Part shown: piece after piece, positions 41,501 through 49,383 of the stretch
Position numbering within the stretch: the first letter of the stretch is position 1
How the letters are laid out: every line of letters begins with the position of its first letter
Source of the DNA: Vibrio sp. HA2012
GTDB lineage: Bacteria > Pseudomonadota > Gammaproteobacteria > Enterobacterales > Vibrionaceae
Assembly: GCF_002812955.1 (NCBI RefSeq)
Contig: NZ_PFXK01000001.1
Location: 310,001-374,000, forward strand
Length of the DNA: 64,000 bases
Reading direction: 5' to 3'
Notes under the pieces: model-generated
Seen by the model: only the letters and a program-made list of their open reading frames with translations
The model's database searches: none
What the model was told of the DNA's origin: nothing
Position numbers and translations under genes: made by a program

Positions 41501-43944
41501 ATATTGCTCATCTGGCGACGGTCGAAGGGGTAGATCCCGAGCAGCCGTTTAAGTCAGCAAAAGAGACAATAGAAAAACGGATCCAGCATTTAGAACTGGT
41601 GAATCAGGGAAGCCATAAAACCAATGAACAAATGGCTGAACTGAAAGAGCTTACGAATATGCTGAAGGCTGAGCCCAATCGGAAAAAGAAGCATGCTCAA
41701 CTTAAAAAGCGGTTTGATAAATTGCCTGAAGAAGCCAAGCAACATTACCGGGCAATGCGTGATAAATACAAAGAGCGGCATGATCTGTATAAACGATTAC
41801 TGGAAGAGCAGATCAGTAATGCTGCTGTTGATGGTCGCATTAAAAGGACGCGTATCGCTGATATGAAATCTCAGTTTGAGCTCCAGGAAGTGATGGCCCC
41901 TTATTTCCCACTATCCCGTTTTGGTGATTACTGGATCAGTGTCGCTGACGAGAACGGCGAAAAACGATTCATGATGTATGAAAGCGAGAAGCAGCAGCAA
42001 GAAGCCAAAAAGAAACTGGAATCTCAGGGTTATGATGTGTTCTCTGGATATAAGCTGGATAAAGACCCAAGAATGGAAGGTGCAAGCTTAGGCTTTGTGG
42101 TTGATCTGATGAGTAAGGTTGAAGAAGCCAAGCTGAACGAGGTGAAAAAGGCGGAACTGAAAGACGCCATTTATCAGATGTACCTGCAGGCATTGCCTAG
42201 CCGCTCTATGCGTAAGCAGTTCATGCACCGTCAGAAAGTGAAAGGGTGGAGTAATGATGCTTTACGTGCACTGGCCGAGAACATGGTGAAAGGTTCTTAC
42301 CAGTTAGCTCGTTTGGAGTACGCTGATGAACTTACCCGGTTAGCCAGCGAGACTGCAAAAACTGCAGGTAAAAGTGGTGATAACCAAGCTTCCCGGTATT
42401 CTAATGAGTTGATGAAGCGTCATGAATGGGTGATGAATCCTAAGCATTCTTCAGGGGCTCAGAAAATCACCTCTCTCGGGTTCCTGTATATGCTCGGCTT
42501 CTCTCCTGCTGCAGCGGCAATTAACACTACTCAGAACTTTGTCGTCGCTCTTCCTATGATCGGCAGTAAATTCGGATTCGCGGCAGCAAGCCGGGAACTG
42601 GGTAAAGCGACCATGGAATTTATTCATGCTAAAGGTAGCATCAAGAGTAAGCTAACAAATCTGGATGAACTGGCGGCATTTGATCACTGGTACGACAGCG
42701 GCTTATTGGATGCTACAAATGCCCATGATCTGGCGGGAATGGCGGAAGGGCAAAATTGGAAATACAACCCGGCATACGAGAAGTTTTCCGGCTGGATGTC
42801 GGCATTGTTCCATAAAGCCGAAGTCTTTAACCGGGAAACTACTGCTCTGGCCGGTTATCGCCTTGCTCGTAAAAATGGCACGCCCCATAACGAAGCGGTT
42901 CAGTACGCAGAGAAAATGACCTGGGATGCTCATTTTGACTATACCAACGTGAACCGTGCGCGCTACATGCAGTCACCGACCATGAAGGTGGCTACTCAGT
43001 TTAAGCAATACAGCCAGAATATGACCTATTACCTGATGCGTAATGCTTATCTGTCTATGAAAGGTATGGACGAGAAGGAACGCTCAGGAGCCAGAAAACA
43101 GCTTATTGGTACGCTTGGTGTCACAGCTCTATTGGCTGGGATCTCTGCTTTACCACTTAGCCTGATTTACGGTGTTGCTAATGGCTTGAATGCTGTCTTT
43201 GGTGATGATGACGAGCCGTATGATGCCGAAACCGAATTTAAAACTTATCTGGCGGATGTATTCGGCTCTGATATGGCAGACAAGATCATCTATGGTGCCG
43301 GCGGCGCTGGCTTGTCTCCACGTATTTCGCTGGATGGTATGTGGCTTAGGGATGCTAACCGGGATATGGAAGGGGAAGACACTTGGAGTTTTTATGCTAA
43401 GCAGGCAGCAGGTCCAGTTCTTGGCGGTATCTTGGTACAAGCAATGATAGCTAAGGATAAAATGGCTGATGGAGATTATTACCGGGCTATTGAGGGTATG
43501 GTTCCAAAAGTCTTCAAGGATGGCATGAAAGCTTACCGCTATGCGGAAGAGGGCGCGCTTAACAGCCGTGGTGATGCGTACCGGGAAGCGGAGGATTTCT
43601 CAACGTTGGATCTCGGCTTGCAAGCAATGGGTATGACTCCGGATGAACTTTCCAAACAGTACCAGCTGAACAATGCCCGTAAGCAGTATGAGCAACATGT
43701 ATTGGATCGCCGCTCTAATCTGATGAAAGCCTATTACCTGGCATGGAAGCAGCGAGATACCGGCCTGATGCTGGAAACCCAGAAAGCGATCGGTAAATTT
43801 AACCGGAAGTATCCGAAGCTTGCTTTAACGTCTCAGAAAATTAAACAGTCGATAAAGACTCGTCAGCGGTACAGTCAAAGAAGTTCCAGCGGGGTGAATC
43901 TGAATAAGAACCTGAGAAATTTTGAGAGTGAGGTGGTTTGGTAA
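35599..43944 (+). CDS. Giant internal virion/polyvalent protein with zincin motifs
   Basis: This encodes 2781 residues, close in size to the roughly 2.8k-residue protein of 933W-type phages. Gly/Ala-rich hydrophobic stretches at about 50-75, 130-205 and 260-355 could insert in membranes. Residues 365-560 are disordered and acidic. A large polyvalent protein domain at about 1165-1300 includes FRGVEFGNWVEQ and HEWFHALDHYF (1260-1264 HExxH zincin). A second metallopeptidase-like motif HEILVHHG lies at 1503-1510. An LPD3-like segment falls at about 1650-1780, an LPD38-like part from about 1850, and helical C-terminal parts with two hydrophobic helices near 2510-2540. It is probably ejected into the host. 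ATG follows CGGAGAATAACCA. Confidence 0.85.
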   Translation: MQDNALLGENPNATVSAQTDMSFDLPDNFEQEYQKRQTLKAPAKDYDITGGDFVKSVGVGALGMVSGLGELSEQLTGYGEGLRDVAQSGSDYLVDSMTDDGKAALSAELFTEKDGKLGVGQGAGDIDVWAMKFAQGIGSLAGGMIPGGAAGSVTRMVASSMLKRGASKLVAEQVASRTASILGETAATGTFIAGSHGSAMQDGRQQVLDMDAGWLADNSEHFQNSLSRIVNDPNNQGMSSTEMVNLAKEETANFVSKTIMGDPATIAASIAGAYGDKLLFGAVAGKASKGILKGAGKGALTEASTEALENVGQTYGTNVAMNEVAGTNRDPWEGAAKNALEGAAIGALTGSVPGAVGGMRGKSDNVTEEPENNDTQESEEPEVEPVQGHVDPIPEQPIKTQVEALTETPLPAQQAEQPQDDYQPFSSAKPAALVTDLNKAIEELKTQDRSDERARQARQDLARYADTLTNPDNLQPDVLEAVRQNAKQIVDNYWGVAPETEPEQSQKQEPLNVDSNNSQQDDPEQQVQKQQLSDAISRGELGFADEEAQRNARFAEGLQKAMEISPAAVLQVAQGRREGRFSQERAIHALQMVINSVSSQDTNTQPVTDPDSERELELRTAANRERVHRGDYESQPETERVKNGFKWQQNQEHTSAFYRDAGKERSVNEPFASGIENQHAPAGTVLIEDEDTKRASEGRLTRSQIDDLKSHAANRQQERTNHPIKTGMTKRLRRKIQRSKGFDTETVLDEFRNSEKRLQAYQNEARIQAEREAKNPENIQRRKSAQALFEEKISSPEAKQFAESLITDSIKRVDETLNKSAGTVLEMDGQQISLPKVKGQMANSIRNLANKFIGKTAALDENLRAKRAVSEESKSEEPSQIREPEQKIEDFGEKIGDARKDVWADYAAVLSHMENTGDVPLSKSFPEPDYKKLVDNGLSKDTAALIAVLRNSLPTKPRVAHRLGVWVNHTNGVKEFVAGLLDGSKRIEDLSQKYVAYRESSQDILRTLPSLAKADLSVLKEASNYRITSGSYSMFGGKRYSPSKTFYHISYKGKEQTSTASENLNDVQQTLDNLIADLNQNGVKEKQSNIGVYQDRHTKQVFLGWKGSKGVLRIQNFDTSKIARDYLNIHRDKVEDRLAKLKRIPNLRRESNSVRVGPSRYNGNVTPDLFAKEFGFRGVEFGNWVEQGKRQRDLNDAYDGLMDLAEILGIPPKAISLNGELGLAFGARGKGGKDPASAHYEPGKVVINLTKKAGAGSLAHEWFHALDHYFGRSGGPSDSFISESPYIKRTGQREQVQNAFKELSKVLVNSDLESRSRELDKTKSKQYYSEVVELGARSFESYIIDQLYKQDMSNDYLANITSEEGWNALNELEDSIHPYPYPTVSDKEIIFPAFENLFTVLETKPTDKGIALFSRESVTHDKPSTGMTLKGAKLAADQWLRDYKGGAGVKVTVVKTQAEAEGIMGMQFDGSVVHALYRDSTGEVVVVADNIANPKELRKKLRHEILVHHGLKAVVGDSEYQNILTRIYRGRNSPYLKELWEHIGTHYGQASPIDQVEEVLAYAAESERTRVQQWFDGIVEMIAHALRKVGLMKPSDMTKAELNNIIKTLTDRTKAVEHWLDPAQNPKPNSSTKLSQAKFSKSSRVPDDVKVIKGEPIKGQTIKEKRLYAQQQGFKHAGLYINKDSGFEITVGRKGVKHTTARKAFDDLLSSMKFLDKIIEDSSYLGTESDNKGNANVKAHHYFGIKYEVNGNTHDVVVDVREMPDGKFYYDHSFERELSASGDNSSGPLPTSPRTRNNTSRVAEAEGLSDSDDDSSGPRLLTQGPIIPSMGAEPDTSNISSAAKKINNSDGDIKFSKTRKMTLDEALAQDTPHERFTGVLNAISRGMNRLKESKVGGAIRGDIGLGAITLRQLADLAKDKLPQLSQYVDTVHLMLTRRNQLAFDAHDMADGIRKWAAKNRKHADEMFDIAHLATVEGVDPEQPFKSAKETIEKRIQHLELVNQGSHKTNEQMAELKELTNMLKAEPNRKKKHAQLKKRFDKLPEEAKQHYRAMRDKYKERHDLYKRLLEEQISNAAVDGRIKRTRIADMKSQFELQEVMAPYFPLSRFGDYWISVADENGEKRFMMYESEKQQQEAKKKLESQGYDVFSGYKLDKDPRMEGASLGFVVDLMSKVEEAKLNEVKKAELKDAIYQMYLQALPSRSMRKQFMHRQKVKGWSNDALRALAENMVKGSYQLARLEYADELTRLASETAKTAGKSGDNQASRYSNELMKRHEWVMNPKHSSGAQKITSLGFLYMLGFSPAAAAINTTQNFVVALPMIGSKFGFAAASRELGKATMEFIHAKGSIKSKLTNLDELAAFDHWYDSGLLDATNAHDLAGMAEGQNWKYNPAYEKFSGWMSALFHKAEVFNRETTALAGYRLARKNGTPHNEAVQYAEKMTWDAHFDYTNVNRARYMQSPTMKVATQFKQYSQNMTYYLMRNAYLSMKGMDEKERSGARKQLIGTLGVTALLAGISALPLSLIYGVANGLNAVFGDDDEPYDAETEFKTYLADVFGSDMADKIIYGAGGAGLSPRISLDGMWLRDANRDMEGEDTWSFYAKQAAGPVLGGILVQAMIAKDKMADGDYYRAIEGMVPKVFKDGMKAYRYAEEGALNSRGDAYREAEDFSTLDLGLQAMGMTPDELSKQYQLNNARKQYEQHVLDRRSNLMKAYYLAWKQRDTGLMLETQKAIGKFNRKYPKLALTSQKIKQSIKTRQRYSQRSSSGVNLNKNLRNFESEVVW

Positions 43945-44029
43945 AATGAATTAGTCTGAATGTAATCTGTCGGTTTCGTTTCCTCGATGTGACTAGAACT
44001 GACAGGTTGCCCTAAATCGGTTCTGCCCG

Positions 44030-44230
44030 TGCGACCTGAAGTCGTATGAAGCGTTGTTCACCACGATAAGAGTGAACCTGATCTGCACCAGCAATGCTGG
44101 ACAACACACTAAGATATTTTTAATAAGATAAGTTATCCGAGTGAAGCTAAATTAGTTAAGCGACTAACTCAGAAATGTCCAAATGTGAGTTACGATACCA
44201 ACAGGTCGCCTGTACGATCTAGTCGTGACC
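44030..44230. ncRNA. Candidate structured RNA downstream of the giant gene
   Basis: No ORF is seen in this stretch, but it holds a series of perfect hairpins: CGAC/GTCG (44032-44044), GTTCAC/GTGAAC (44056-44077), CCAGC/GCTGG (44088-44100), AGTTA/TAACT (44153-44168), ACAGG/CCTGT (44201-44213) and ACGA/TCGT (44214-44226). A terminator follows at 44286. No RNA family is recognised. Confidence 0.4.
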
Positions 44231-44285
44231 AACCAGTAAGATCGAGTATGAGTTACTACAGGTAAAACACAGTCTGATTAAGAAT

Positions 44286-44310
44286 AAACCCTCCTGAAGC
44301 GGAGGGTTTA
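44286..44310. terminator. Terminator between giant gene and hic unit
   Basis: AAACCCTCC, TGAAGC, GGAGGGTTT; symmetrical, so it can act for both strands. Confidence 0.78.
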
Positions 44311-44332
44311 ATCGAATTCTTTTCGTTCCGGA

Positions 44333-44497
44333 TTATGCCGTTTGACACTCTTTTTCGGTCAGTTCGGGAACATCTTTTTCTAATTGAGATAGAGAATTCC
44401 AAGTCATGCCAAATCGCTCAGATGGTGTTTTGCCATTTTCGTATAGAGATGCGACAAACTTTTTGATGTCACTTCTATCTGCTTGAACGAGTTTCAT
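44333..44497 (-). CDS. Third gene of the hic unit, 54 residues (unknown)
   Basis: The ATG (44497-44495) overlaps the hicB stop (ATGA) and the frame ends at TAA 44335-44333. The product is short and soluble, with 54 residues beginning MKLVQADRSDIKKFVASLYE and containing TPSERFGMTWNSLSQL. It is coupled to hicB, so it is probably made with the toxin-antitoxin pair. No family is recognised. Confidence 0.6.
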   Translation of the reverse strand: MKLVQADRSDIKKFVASLYENGKTPSERFGMTWNSLSQLEKDVPELTEKECQTA

Positions 44498-44835
44498 GCT
44501 GAATGTTCAATGTAATCATTGACCGCTTTTTCTATCACCGCATTTAAGCTAATGCTTTTAGAAAGCGCGATCTCATTAAGTTGTGAATGCATTTCTGGTG
44601 AAATCCGTACATTAAATTTGCCAGAGAAATTCTTATACGGCTCAATGCCACGTTCCTGACACATTTCTAAAAAGATACTTAGAGACTTTGCACCTTCTTC
44701 TTCCAGCTCTGCAATGCTTTCACCGTAGAAATCCGCGCCACCGTTCAAACCCACAAACTCACCACGAAAAGTTTCAGCATCGGGATCGTAATCAATAAGA
44801 GCTTTAACTCCGCTGATAACCATTAAATTTTTCAT
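44494..44835 (-). CDS. hicB: HicB antitoxin
   Basis: This encodes 113 residues from the Met at 44835. The N-terminal HicB fold (VKALIDYDPDAETFRGEFVG, ADFYGESIAELEEEGAKSL) is followed by a ribbon-helix-helix (about 75-110, FNVRISPEMHSQLNEIALSK) that should bind the operator. It overlaps hicA by four bases. Confidence 0.92.
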   Translation of the reverse strand: MKNLMVISGVKALIDYDPDAETFRGEFVGLNGGADFYGESIAELEEEGAKSLSIFLEMCQERGIEPYKNFSGKFNVRISPEMHSQLNEIALSKSISLNAVIEKAVNDYIEHSA

Positions 44836-45086
44836 GCCTTTACTCCGTTTCTTTCTAACCACTTCTTGACGCTTACTACTGCGCCCTTATCCGTTTCTTT
44901 GTGAGGGTGGGGACGATGAAACACTTGCACCTCACCAAATAATACTATGCCAACTCGTGAGCCTTCTCGTTCTTCTACCTCAGCGCCTAACGCCATAAAA
45001 AGAGCTTCGATGTCTGGCCATTTGATAGAACTGCTTACAGGTCGAGAAAAAATAGCCGTTAACGTTTTTCTATGTTTCTTGTTCAT
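44832..45086 (-). CDS. hicA: HicA toxin
   Basis: This encodes 84 residues with a dsRBD-like fold: SIKWPDIEALFMALGAEVEE, GSRVGIVLFGEVQVFHRPHP, VSVKKWLERNGV. The conserved catalytic His is in the FHRPHPHKE segment. HicA is an mRNA interferase. The order hicA-hicB-small gene is read on the minus strand from a promoter near 45150. Confidence 0.92.
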   Translation of the reverse strand: MNKKHRKTLTAIFSRPVSSSIKWPDIEALFMALGAEVEEREGSRVGIVLFGEVQVFHRPHPHKETDKGAVVSVKKWLERNGVKA

Positions 45087-45112
45087 AAGCCCCCTCGAAC
45101 CGTTAAAATAAT

Positions 45113-45166
45113 AGTACCACTATTCAGTACCATTGCAAGCGTGTTTGATACTATTTTTTAGTACCA
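45113..45166. promoter_or_regulatory. Three AGTACCA repeats upstream of hicA
   Basis: AGTACCA occurs at 45113-45119, 45126-45132 and 45160-45166 within the hicA promoter region; likely operator sites for HicB. Between this and 45358 no gene is seen. Confidence 0.55.
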
Positions 45167-45326
45167 CAATGAAAAGGTATGTGCCGGCGTCTGAATGTCT
45201 GAGAACTCGCGCCATCTGTTCAAGACTGACCTAGCGATTGCCGCATTAGTAACAATTATCAGGAGAGAGCAAAAAGATCATGATGAACTTATCTACAGTT
45301 TCAGGGGATAACTGCTGGGATAAAAC

Positions 45327-45345
45327 AACCCCTCACCAGAGGGGC
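45327..45345 (-). terminator. Terminator hairpin after the Rha/KilA-C-type gene
   Basis: On the minus strand AGCCCCTCT, GGTG, AGGGGTT, followed by only a short T-rich stretch. Confidence 0.6.
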
Positions 45346-45358
45346 TGATATTATTAGA

Positions 45359-46117
45359 TCAAGCAGCTTCCTGTATTAATCCGGTATGTGACAGCAATTG
45401 ATAAAACGTTGAGCGATACCAGTGAGCCTGTGTCTCGTTTTGATTACGAGGATTGGATAGATTCTTACCGTAGCGTAAACCGTGTTCGGTAATTGACCAG
45501 AATTTCTTTTCTTTCCCGGATGATGATTTACGGGTTAACTGTGTGATAATGCCATGAGTAGCAAGCAGCTTGTTAAATGCCGATGCACTGATACCAGCGT
45601 TAAACTCTTTTAGCCCCTGAGTAGCTGAGAAAGTTGGTTCACTACTATCGAAAGTGGATCCGATTGGCTTATCTACGGTGTAGGCCGGGAGTGAAGCAGA
45701 CGAAAGCCCGTTAATCTCAGCAATTCGCTGTAACATGCTCAGAGTGCTTGATTCAGAAAGGTGAAGCATTTCAGTGGCCGCTTTAGCGAGCATTAATTCA
45801 AGCTCAAACTTTTGCGCTATCGACGGAGATGTTTTAGTTTCCAGCTCTTTCCATCTTTTCACTAATGCTGCAGTAAATTCTGGCGATAGTTGAGCAACCA
45901 CAATGTATGAGTGTTCTTCATTGACGTGATAAACGGTTAACGGACGGCCGGTACCCTTTTCCACAGTCTGTGTAAAAGTAATTAGTCCTTTACTTGAGAG
46001 TGTTTCAATAGTTCTCTTAACACTATCGTGTCGCGAGCTCACAACATCAGCAATTTCACGACTGCTCATGGTCAAAGTCTGGTCAGTAGATAGATCTGTT
46101 CTAAGGTTGATATTCAT
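45359..46117 (-). CDS. Rha-type regulator with antirepressor C-terminal domain
   Basis: This encodes 252 residues. Residues 10-100 are a Rha-type winged helix (SSREIADVVSSRHDSVKRTI, GLITFTQTVEKG, HVNEEHSYIVVAQLSPEFTA). The C-terminal 150 residues match those of the KilA-N protein at 14798-15616 (TFSATQGLKEFNAGISASAF, KKFWSITEHGLRYGKNL). It is the last recognisable prophage gene at this end. GAGGTAATGACCAA precedes the start. Confidence 0.88.
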   Translation of the reverse strand: MNINLRTDLSTDQTLTMSSREIADVVSSRHDSVKRTIETLSSKGLITFTQTVEKGTGRPLTVYHVNEEHSYIVVAQLSPEFTAALVKRWKELETKTSPSIAQKFELELMLAKAATEMLHLSESSTLSMLQRIAEINGLSSASLPAYTVDKPIGSTFDSSEPTFSATQGLKEFNAGISASAFNKLLATHGIITQLTRKSSSGKEKKFWSITEHGLRYGKNLSNPRNQNETQAHWYRSTFYQLLSHTGLIQEAA

Positions 46118-46560
46118 TTGGTCATTACCTCATTGGTTTAAAGAGCTTTTGTCGGCCACAAGTTGGTCGGATGGCCGAATTACGATCAGTTTAATGATCA
46201 ATCAGTTTCACTTCAACTAAAAATATAGGGTAGAAAAGCCTGTTAATTTAGAAGGTACTTTCGTAATGGAAGTGCCTTTTAATTTGTACCAAATTTATGA
46301 ATTGGTACAAGCTGATATAAAATAACATTTGCTGTGGTTTTAGTTGCGTCAGTCAGATACAATGGACAAACCCAATAGATACAAGGGTAGGTATTCAGTT
46401 TAATTCATGGGCTTTATCTTGCATACATTCGTATTTGTACCAAATTTTGTACCAAATGGACTGAATGAGTTAATTTTGTTTCTTTAAGTATTTGAAATTT
46501 TTAGAAATATATAAAAAGCACGTGTTGCTTGGTGTGCAACACCACTGTAAAGGATATATC
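46118..46560. other. Prophage-chromosome junction region, TTGTACCAA repeats and thrS leader
   Basis: No gene is seen. TTGTACCAA occurs as an inverted pair (46284-46310, with TTGGTACAA) and a direct pair (46434-46457). Repeats like these are typical of integrase arm-binding sites near an att core. A CGGCC/GGCCG hairpin lies at about 46153-46177 upstream of the minus-strand regulator. The thrS promoter and leader must lie at the right of this stretch. The exact junction cannot be fixed without the other end. Confidence 0.5.
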
Positions 46561-48486
46561 ATGCCTGTAATTACTCTTCCTGACGGTAGTCAACGTCAAT
46601 TTGATAACCCTGTAACAACAATGCAAGTGGCTGAATCTATCGGTCCGGGTCTTGCTAAAGCGACTATTGCCGGTCGTGTCGATGGTGTCCGAGTCGATGC
46701 TTGTGATCTGATTGAAAATGATGCAAGCCTGGAAATTATTACTACCAAAGATGCCGATGGTCTGGAAATTGTGCGCCATTCCTGTGCACATTTGCTGGGT
46801 CATGCGATTAAGCAACTTTTCCCGGATACTAAAATGGCTATTGGTCCGACGATCGATAGCGGCTTCTATTATGATATTGATCTTGACCGCTCTCTGACGC
46901 AAGAGGATCTGGATGCGTTGGAAAAACGTATGCTGGAGCTGGCAAAGACCAAGTATCAGGTTATCAAGAAAAATGTAAGCTGGCAGGAAGCCCGCGATAC
47001 CTTTGAGGCTCGCGGTGAAACCTATAAGATGGAAATTCTGGATGAAAACGTGTCAAAAGATGATCGTCCGGGTTTATACCATCATGAAGAATATATTGAT
47101 ATGTGTCGCGGGCCGCATGTTCCTAACATGGGATTCTGTCAGCATTTCACATTGCTGAATGTCGCAGGTGCATACTGGCGCGGTAACAGCGATAATAAAA
47201 TGCTGCAACGTATTTACGGTACTGCTTTTCACGATAAAAAAGCGTTGAAAGCGCACCTGACCCGTCTGGAAGAAGCGGCTAAACGCGATCACCGTAAACT
47301 GGGCAAACAGCTTGATCTGTTCCACATGCAGCAGGAAGCTCCGGGTATGGTGTTCTGGCATCATAATGGCTGGTCTGTTTTCCGTGATCTGGAAGTATTT
47401 ATCCGTGCAAAACTGGATGAATACGGCTATCAGGAAGTGAAAGGTCCGTTGATGATGGATCGAGTCCTCTGGGAACGCTCCGGCCACTGGGATAAATACG
47501 CGGATGCGATGTTTACTACCAGCTCTGAGAACCGTGATTATGCCATTAAGCCGATGAACTGTCCGGGTCATGTTCAGATCTTTAATCAGGGTCTGAAATC
47601 GTATCGTGATCTACCTCTGCGTATGGCTGAGTTCGGTTCATGTCACCGAAACGAACCATCAGGTGCGTTACATGGCCTGATGCGTGTACGTGGCTTTACT
47701 CAGGATGATGCACACGTTTTCTGTACTGAAGATCAGATCCAGGAAGAAGTGACTGGTTGTATCAAGATGGTTTATGATACATATCAGACATTTGGTTTTT
47801 ATGATATCGAAGTGAAACTGTCTACTCGTCCTGAAATGCGTGTGGGTTCAGATGAAATCTGGGATCGTTCTGAAGAAGCTCTGAAAGAGTCTCTGGAAAA
47901 TCTGGATATCAAATATGAAATTCAGGAAGGTGAAGGGGCGTTCTACGGGCCTAAGATTGAGTTCACACTTCACGATTGCTTAGACCGTGCATGGCAATGT
48001 GGTACAGTACAGCTGGACTTCAACCTTCCAGGCCGTCTGGGTGCGACTTATGTAGGTGAAAACAACGAACGTCTGGTGCCGGTTATGATTCACCGGGCTA
48101 TTTTAGGTTCCCTTGAGCGTTTCATCGGTATTCTTATTGAAGAGTACGCAGGTTTCTTCCCAACATGGCTGGCACCCGAGCAGGCCGTTATCATGAATAT
48201 TACGGATAAACAGTCTGATTATGTTCAGGAAGTTGCAGAAAAACTGCAAAAATGTGGATTTAGAGTCAAAGCAGACTTGAGAAATGAAAAGATTGGCTTT
48301 AAAATCCGCGAACACACTTTAAAGCGTGTACCGTATATGCTTGTCTGTGGTGACCAGGAAATGGAAGCCGGTGAAATTGCTGTACGTACTCGTAAAGGTA
48401 AAGACCTCGGTAAATTTAAGATTGAAGACTTCATTGCACGTCTTCAGGAAGAGGTTTCAAGCCGTAAGCTCAATCTGGAGGAATAA
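46561..48486 (+). CDS. thrS: Threonine-tRNA ligase
   Basis: This encodes 641 residues. The start is ATG 46561 after AAAGGATATATC; the frame extends upstream but [11 protein letters not shown] is the family start. An N-terminal TGS domain (1-65) is followed by the editing domain with [15 protein letters not shown], the class II catalytic core ([11 protein letters not shown], then motif 2 [17 protein letters not shown], and motif 3 near [15 protein letters not shown]) and an anticodon-binding domain. Only 3 bp separate it from infC. In E. coli it is autoregulated through its leader; here the prophage lies about 100-400 bp upstream. Confidence 0.98.
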   Translation: MPVITLPDGSQRQFDNPVTTMQVAESIGPGLAKATIAGRVDGVRVDACDLIENDASLEIITTKDADGLEIVRHSCAHLLGHAIKQLFPDTKMAIGPTIDSGFYYDIDLDRSLTQEDLDALEKRMLELAKTKYQVIKKNVSWQEARDTFEARGETYKMEILDENVSKDDRPGLYHHEEYIDMCRGPHVPNMGFCQHFTLLNVAGAYWRGNSDNKMLQRIYGTAFHDKKALKAHLTRLEEAAKRDHRKLGKQLDLFHMQQEAPGMVFWHHNGWSVFRDLEVFIRAKLDEYGYQEVKGPLMMDRVLWERSGHWDKYADAMFTTSSENRDYAIKPMNCPGHVQIFNQGLKSYRDLPLRMAEFGSCHRNEPSGALHGLMRVRGFTQDDAHVFCTEDQIQEEVTGCIKMVYDTYQTFGFYDIEVKLSTRPEMRVGSDEIWDRSEEALKESLENLDIKYEIQEGEGAFYGPKIEFTLHDCLDRAWQCGTVQLDFNLPGRLGATYVGENNERLVPVMIHRAILGSLERFIGILIEEYAGFFPTWLAPEQAVIMNITDKQSDYVQEVAEKLQKCGFRVKADLRNEKIGFKIREHTLKRVPYMLVCGDQEMEAGEIAVRTRKGKDLGKFKIEDFIARLQEEVSSRKLNLEE

Positions 48487-48489
48487 GCT

Positions 48490-49041
48490 ATTAAAGGCGG
48501 AAGACGCGGCCAACAACCGGCCAAACAAAACCAGCACCGTTTAAACGGTGAAATTCGTGGCGTTCGTGAAGTTCGTTTAACAGGCGCAGATGGTGAATCA
48601 GTAGGTATCGTTAAGATTGGTGAAGCACTAGCTGCAGCTGAAGAAGCTGGTATGGATCTCGTTGAGATCAGCCCTAACGCCGAGCCACCAGTCTGTCGTG
48701 TGATGGACTATGGTAAGTTCCTCTTCGAGAAGAGCAAAGCTGCGAAAGAGCAGAAGAAGAAGCAAAAACAGATCCAGATTAAGGAAGTAAAATTCCGTCC
48801 TGGGACTGATATCGGAGACTATCAGGTAAAACTACGCAACCTGACTGGTTTCCTTGAAGAAGGCAACAAAGTGAAAGTAACAATTCGCTTCCGTGGCCGA
48901 GAAATGGCTCACCAAGAGATCGGTGTTGACGTTCTGAATCGTTTGAAAGAAGACACGGCAGAATTTGCTGTTGTGGAATCTTTCCCTACGAGAATTGAAG
49001 GTCGTCAAATGATTATGGTGTTAGCCCCTAAGAAGAAGTAA
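48490..49041 (+). CDS. infC: Translation initiation factor IF-3
   Basis: This encodes 183 residues beginning at the rare start codon ATT (48490-48492), behind GGAGGAATAAGCT, where the GGAGG lies in the last codons of thrS. The N-terminal domain ([39 protein letters not shown]) and the C-terminal domain ([34 protein letters not shown]) are complete. ATT lets IF-3 limit its own translation because the factor rejects non-standard starts. Confidence 0.97.
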   Translation: MKGGRRGQQPAKQNQHRLNGEIRGVREVRLTGADGESVGIVKIGEALAAAEEAGMDLVEISPNAEPPVCRVMDYGKFLFEKSKAAKEQKKKQKQIQIKEVKFRPGTDIGDYQVKLRNLTGFLEEGNKVKVTIRFRGREMAHQEIGVDVLNRLKEDTAEFAVVESFPTRIEGRQMIMVLAPKKK

Positions 49042-49062
49042 TTAACGGCTTTGCAAGTAATA

Positions 49063-49093
49063 CAGCCCGACTGCTGTAAGGCAGTTGGGTTTT
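49063..49093 (+). terminator. Terminator/attenuator between infC and rpmI
   Basis: AGCCCGACTGC, TGTAA, GGCAGTTGGGT, then TTTT. It may act as a partial terminator or as part of the L20 control region. Confidence 0.7.
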
Positions 49094-49146
49094 ATTCGCC
49101 CTGATTACTATGTTTATTTAACAACTACAATGCGGAGTTCTTCATC

Positions 49147-49341
49147 ATGCCTAAGATGAAAACCAACAAAGGTGCTGCTAAGCGTTTCAAAAAAACTGCT
49201 GGTGGTATTAAGTACAAGCACGCGACTAAACGTCACATTCTGACTAAGCGTACTACTAAGAACAAGCGTCAGCTACGTCCAAACTCAATCCTTCCAAAAT
49301 GTGAAGTGGCGGGTGTTGTACGTATGATGCCATACGCTTAA
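49147..49341 (+). CDS. rpmI: Ribosomal protein bL35
   Basis: This encodes 64 residues ([37 protein letters not shown]), the full usual length. It is encoded between infC and rplT, as in all enterobacteria and vibrios. GCGGAGTTCTTCATC precedes the start. Confidence 0.98.
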   Translation: MPKMKTNKGAAKRFKKTAGGIKYKHATKRHILTKRTTKNKRQLRPNSILPKCEVAGVVRMMPYA

Positions 49342-49383
49342 TTCTTTTTAGTTTATTTAATAGTTTAGTTTAGGAGAGACATA

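Larger units (their letters stand above)
1..46460. mobile_element. Prophage (left end outside window), short-tailed 933W/P22-type virion genes
   Basis: Continuous phage gene content runs from the left edge to about 46.1 kb: Q-type regulator, integrase, lysis set, terminases, portal, scaffold, capsid, fibre, ejection proteins, and a 2781-residue protein like the one of similar size in Stx2 phages such as 933W. Chromosomal genes begin with thrS at 46561. The right boundary is inferred to lie between the last phage gene (ends 46117) and thrS, where TTGTACCAA repeats occur. No duplicated att core could be identified because the other end is not in the window. The integrase is internal, not beside the right end. 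Confidence 0.9.

Noticed and set aside
45281..45349. 22-codon plus-strand frame (MMNLSTVSGD...)
   Set aside because: It is antisense to the terminator of the minus-strand regulator and very short; the ribosome site is poorly spaced.
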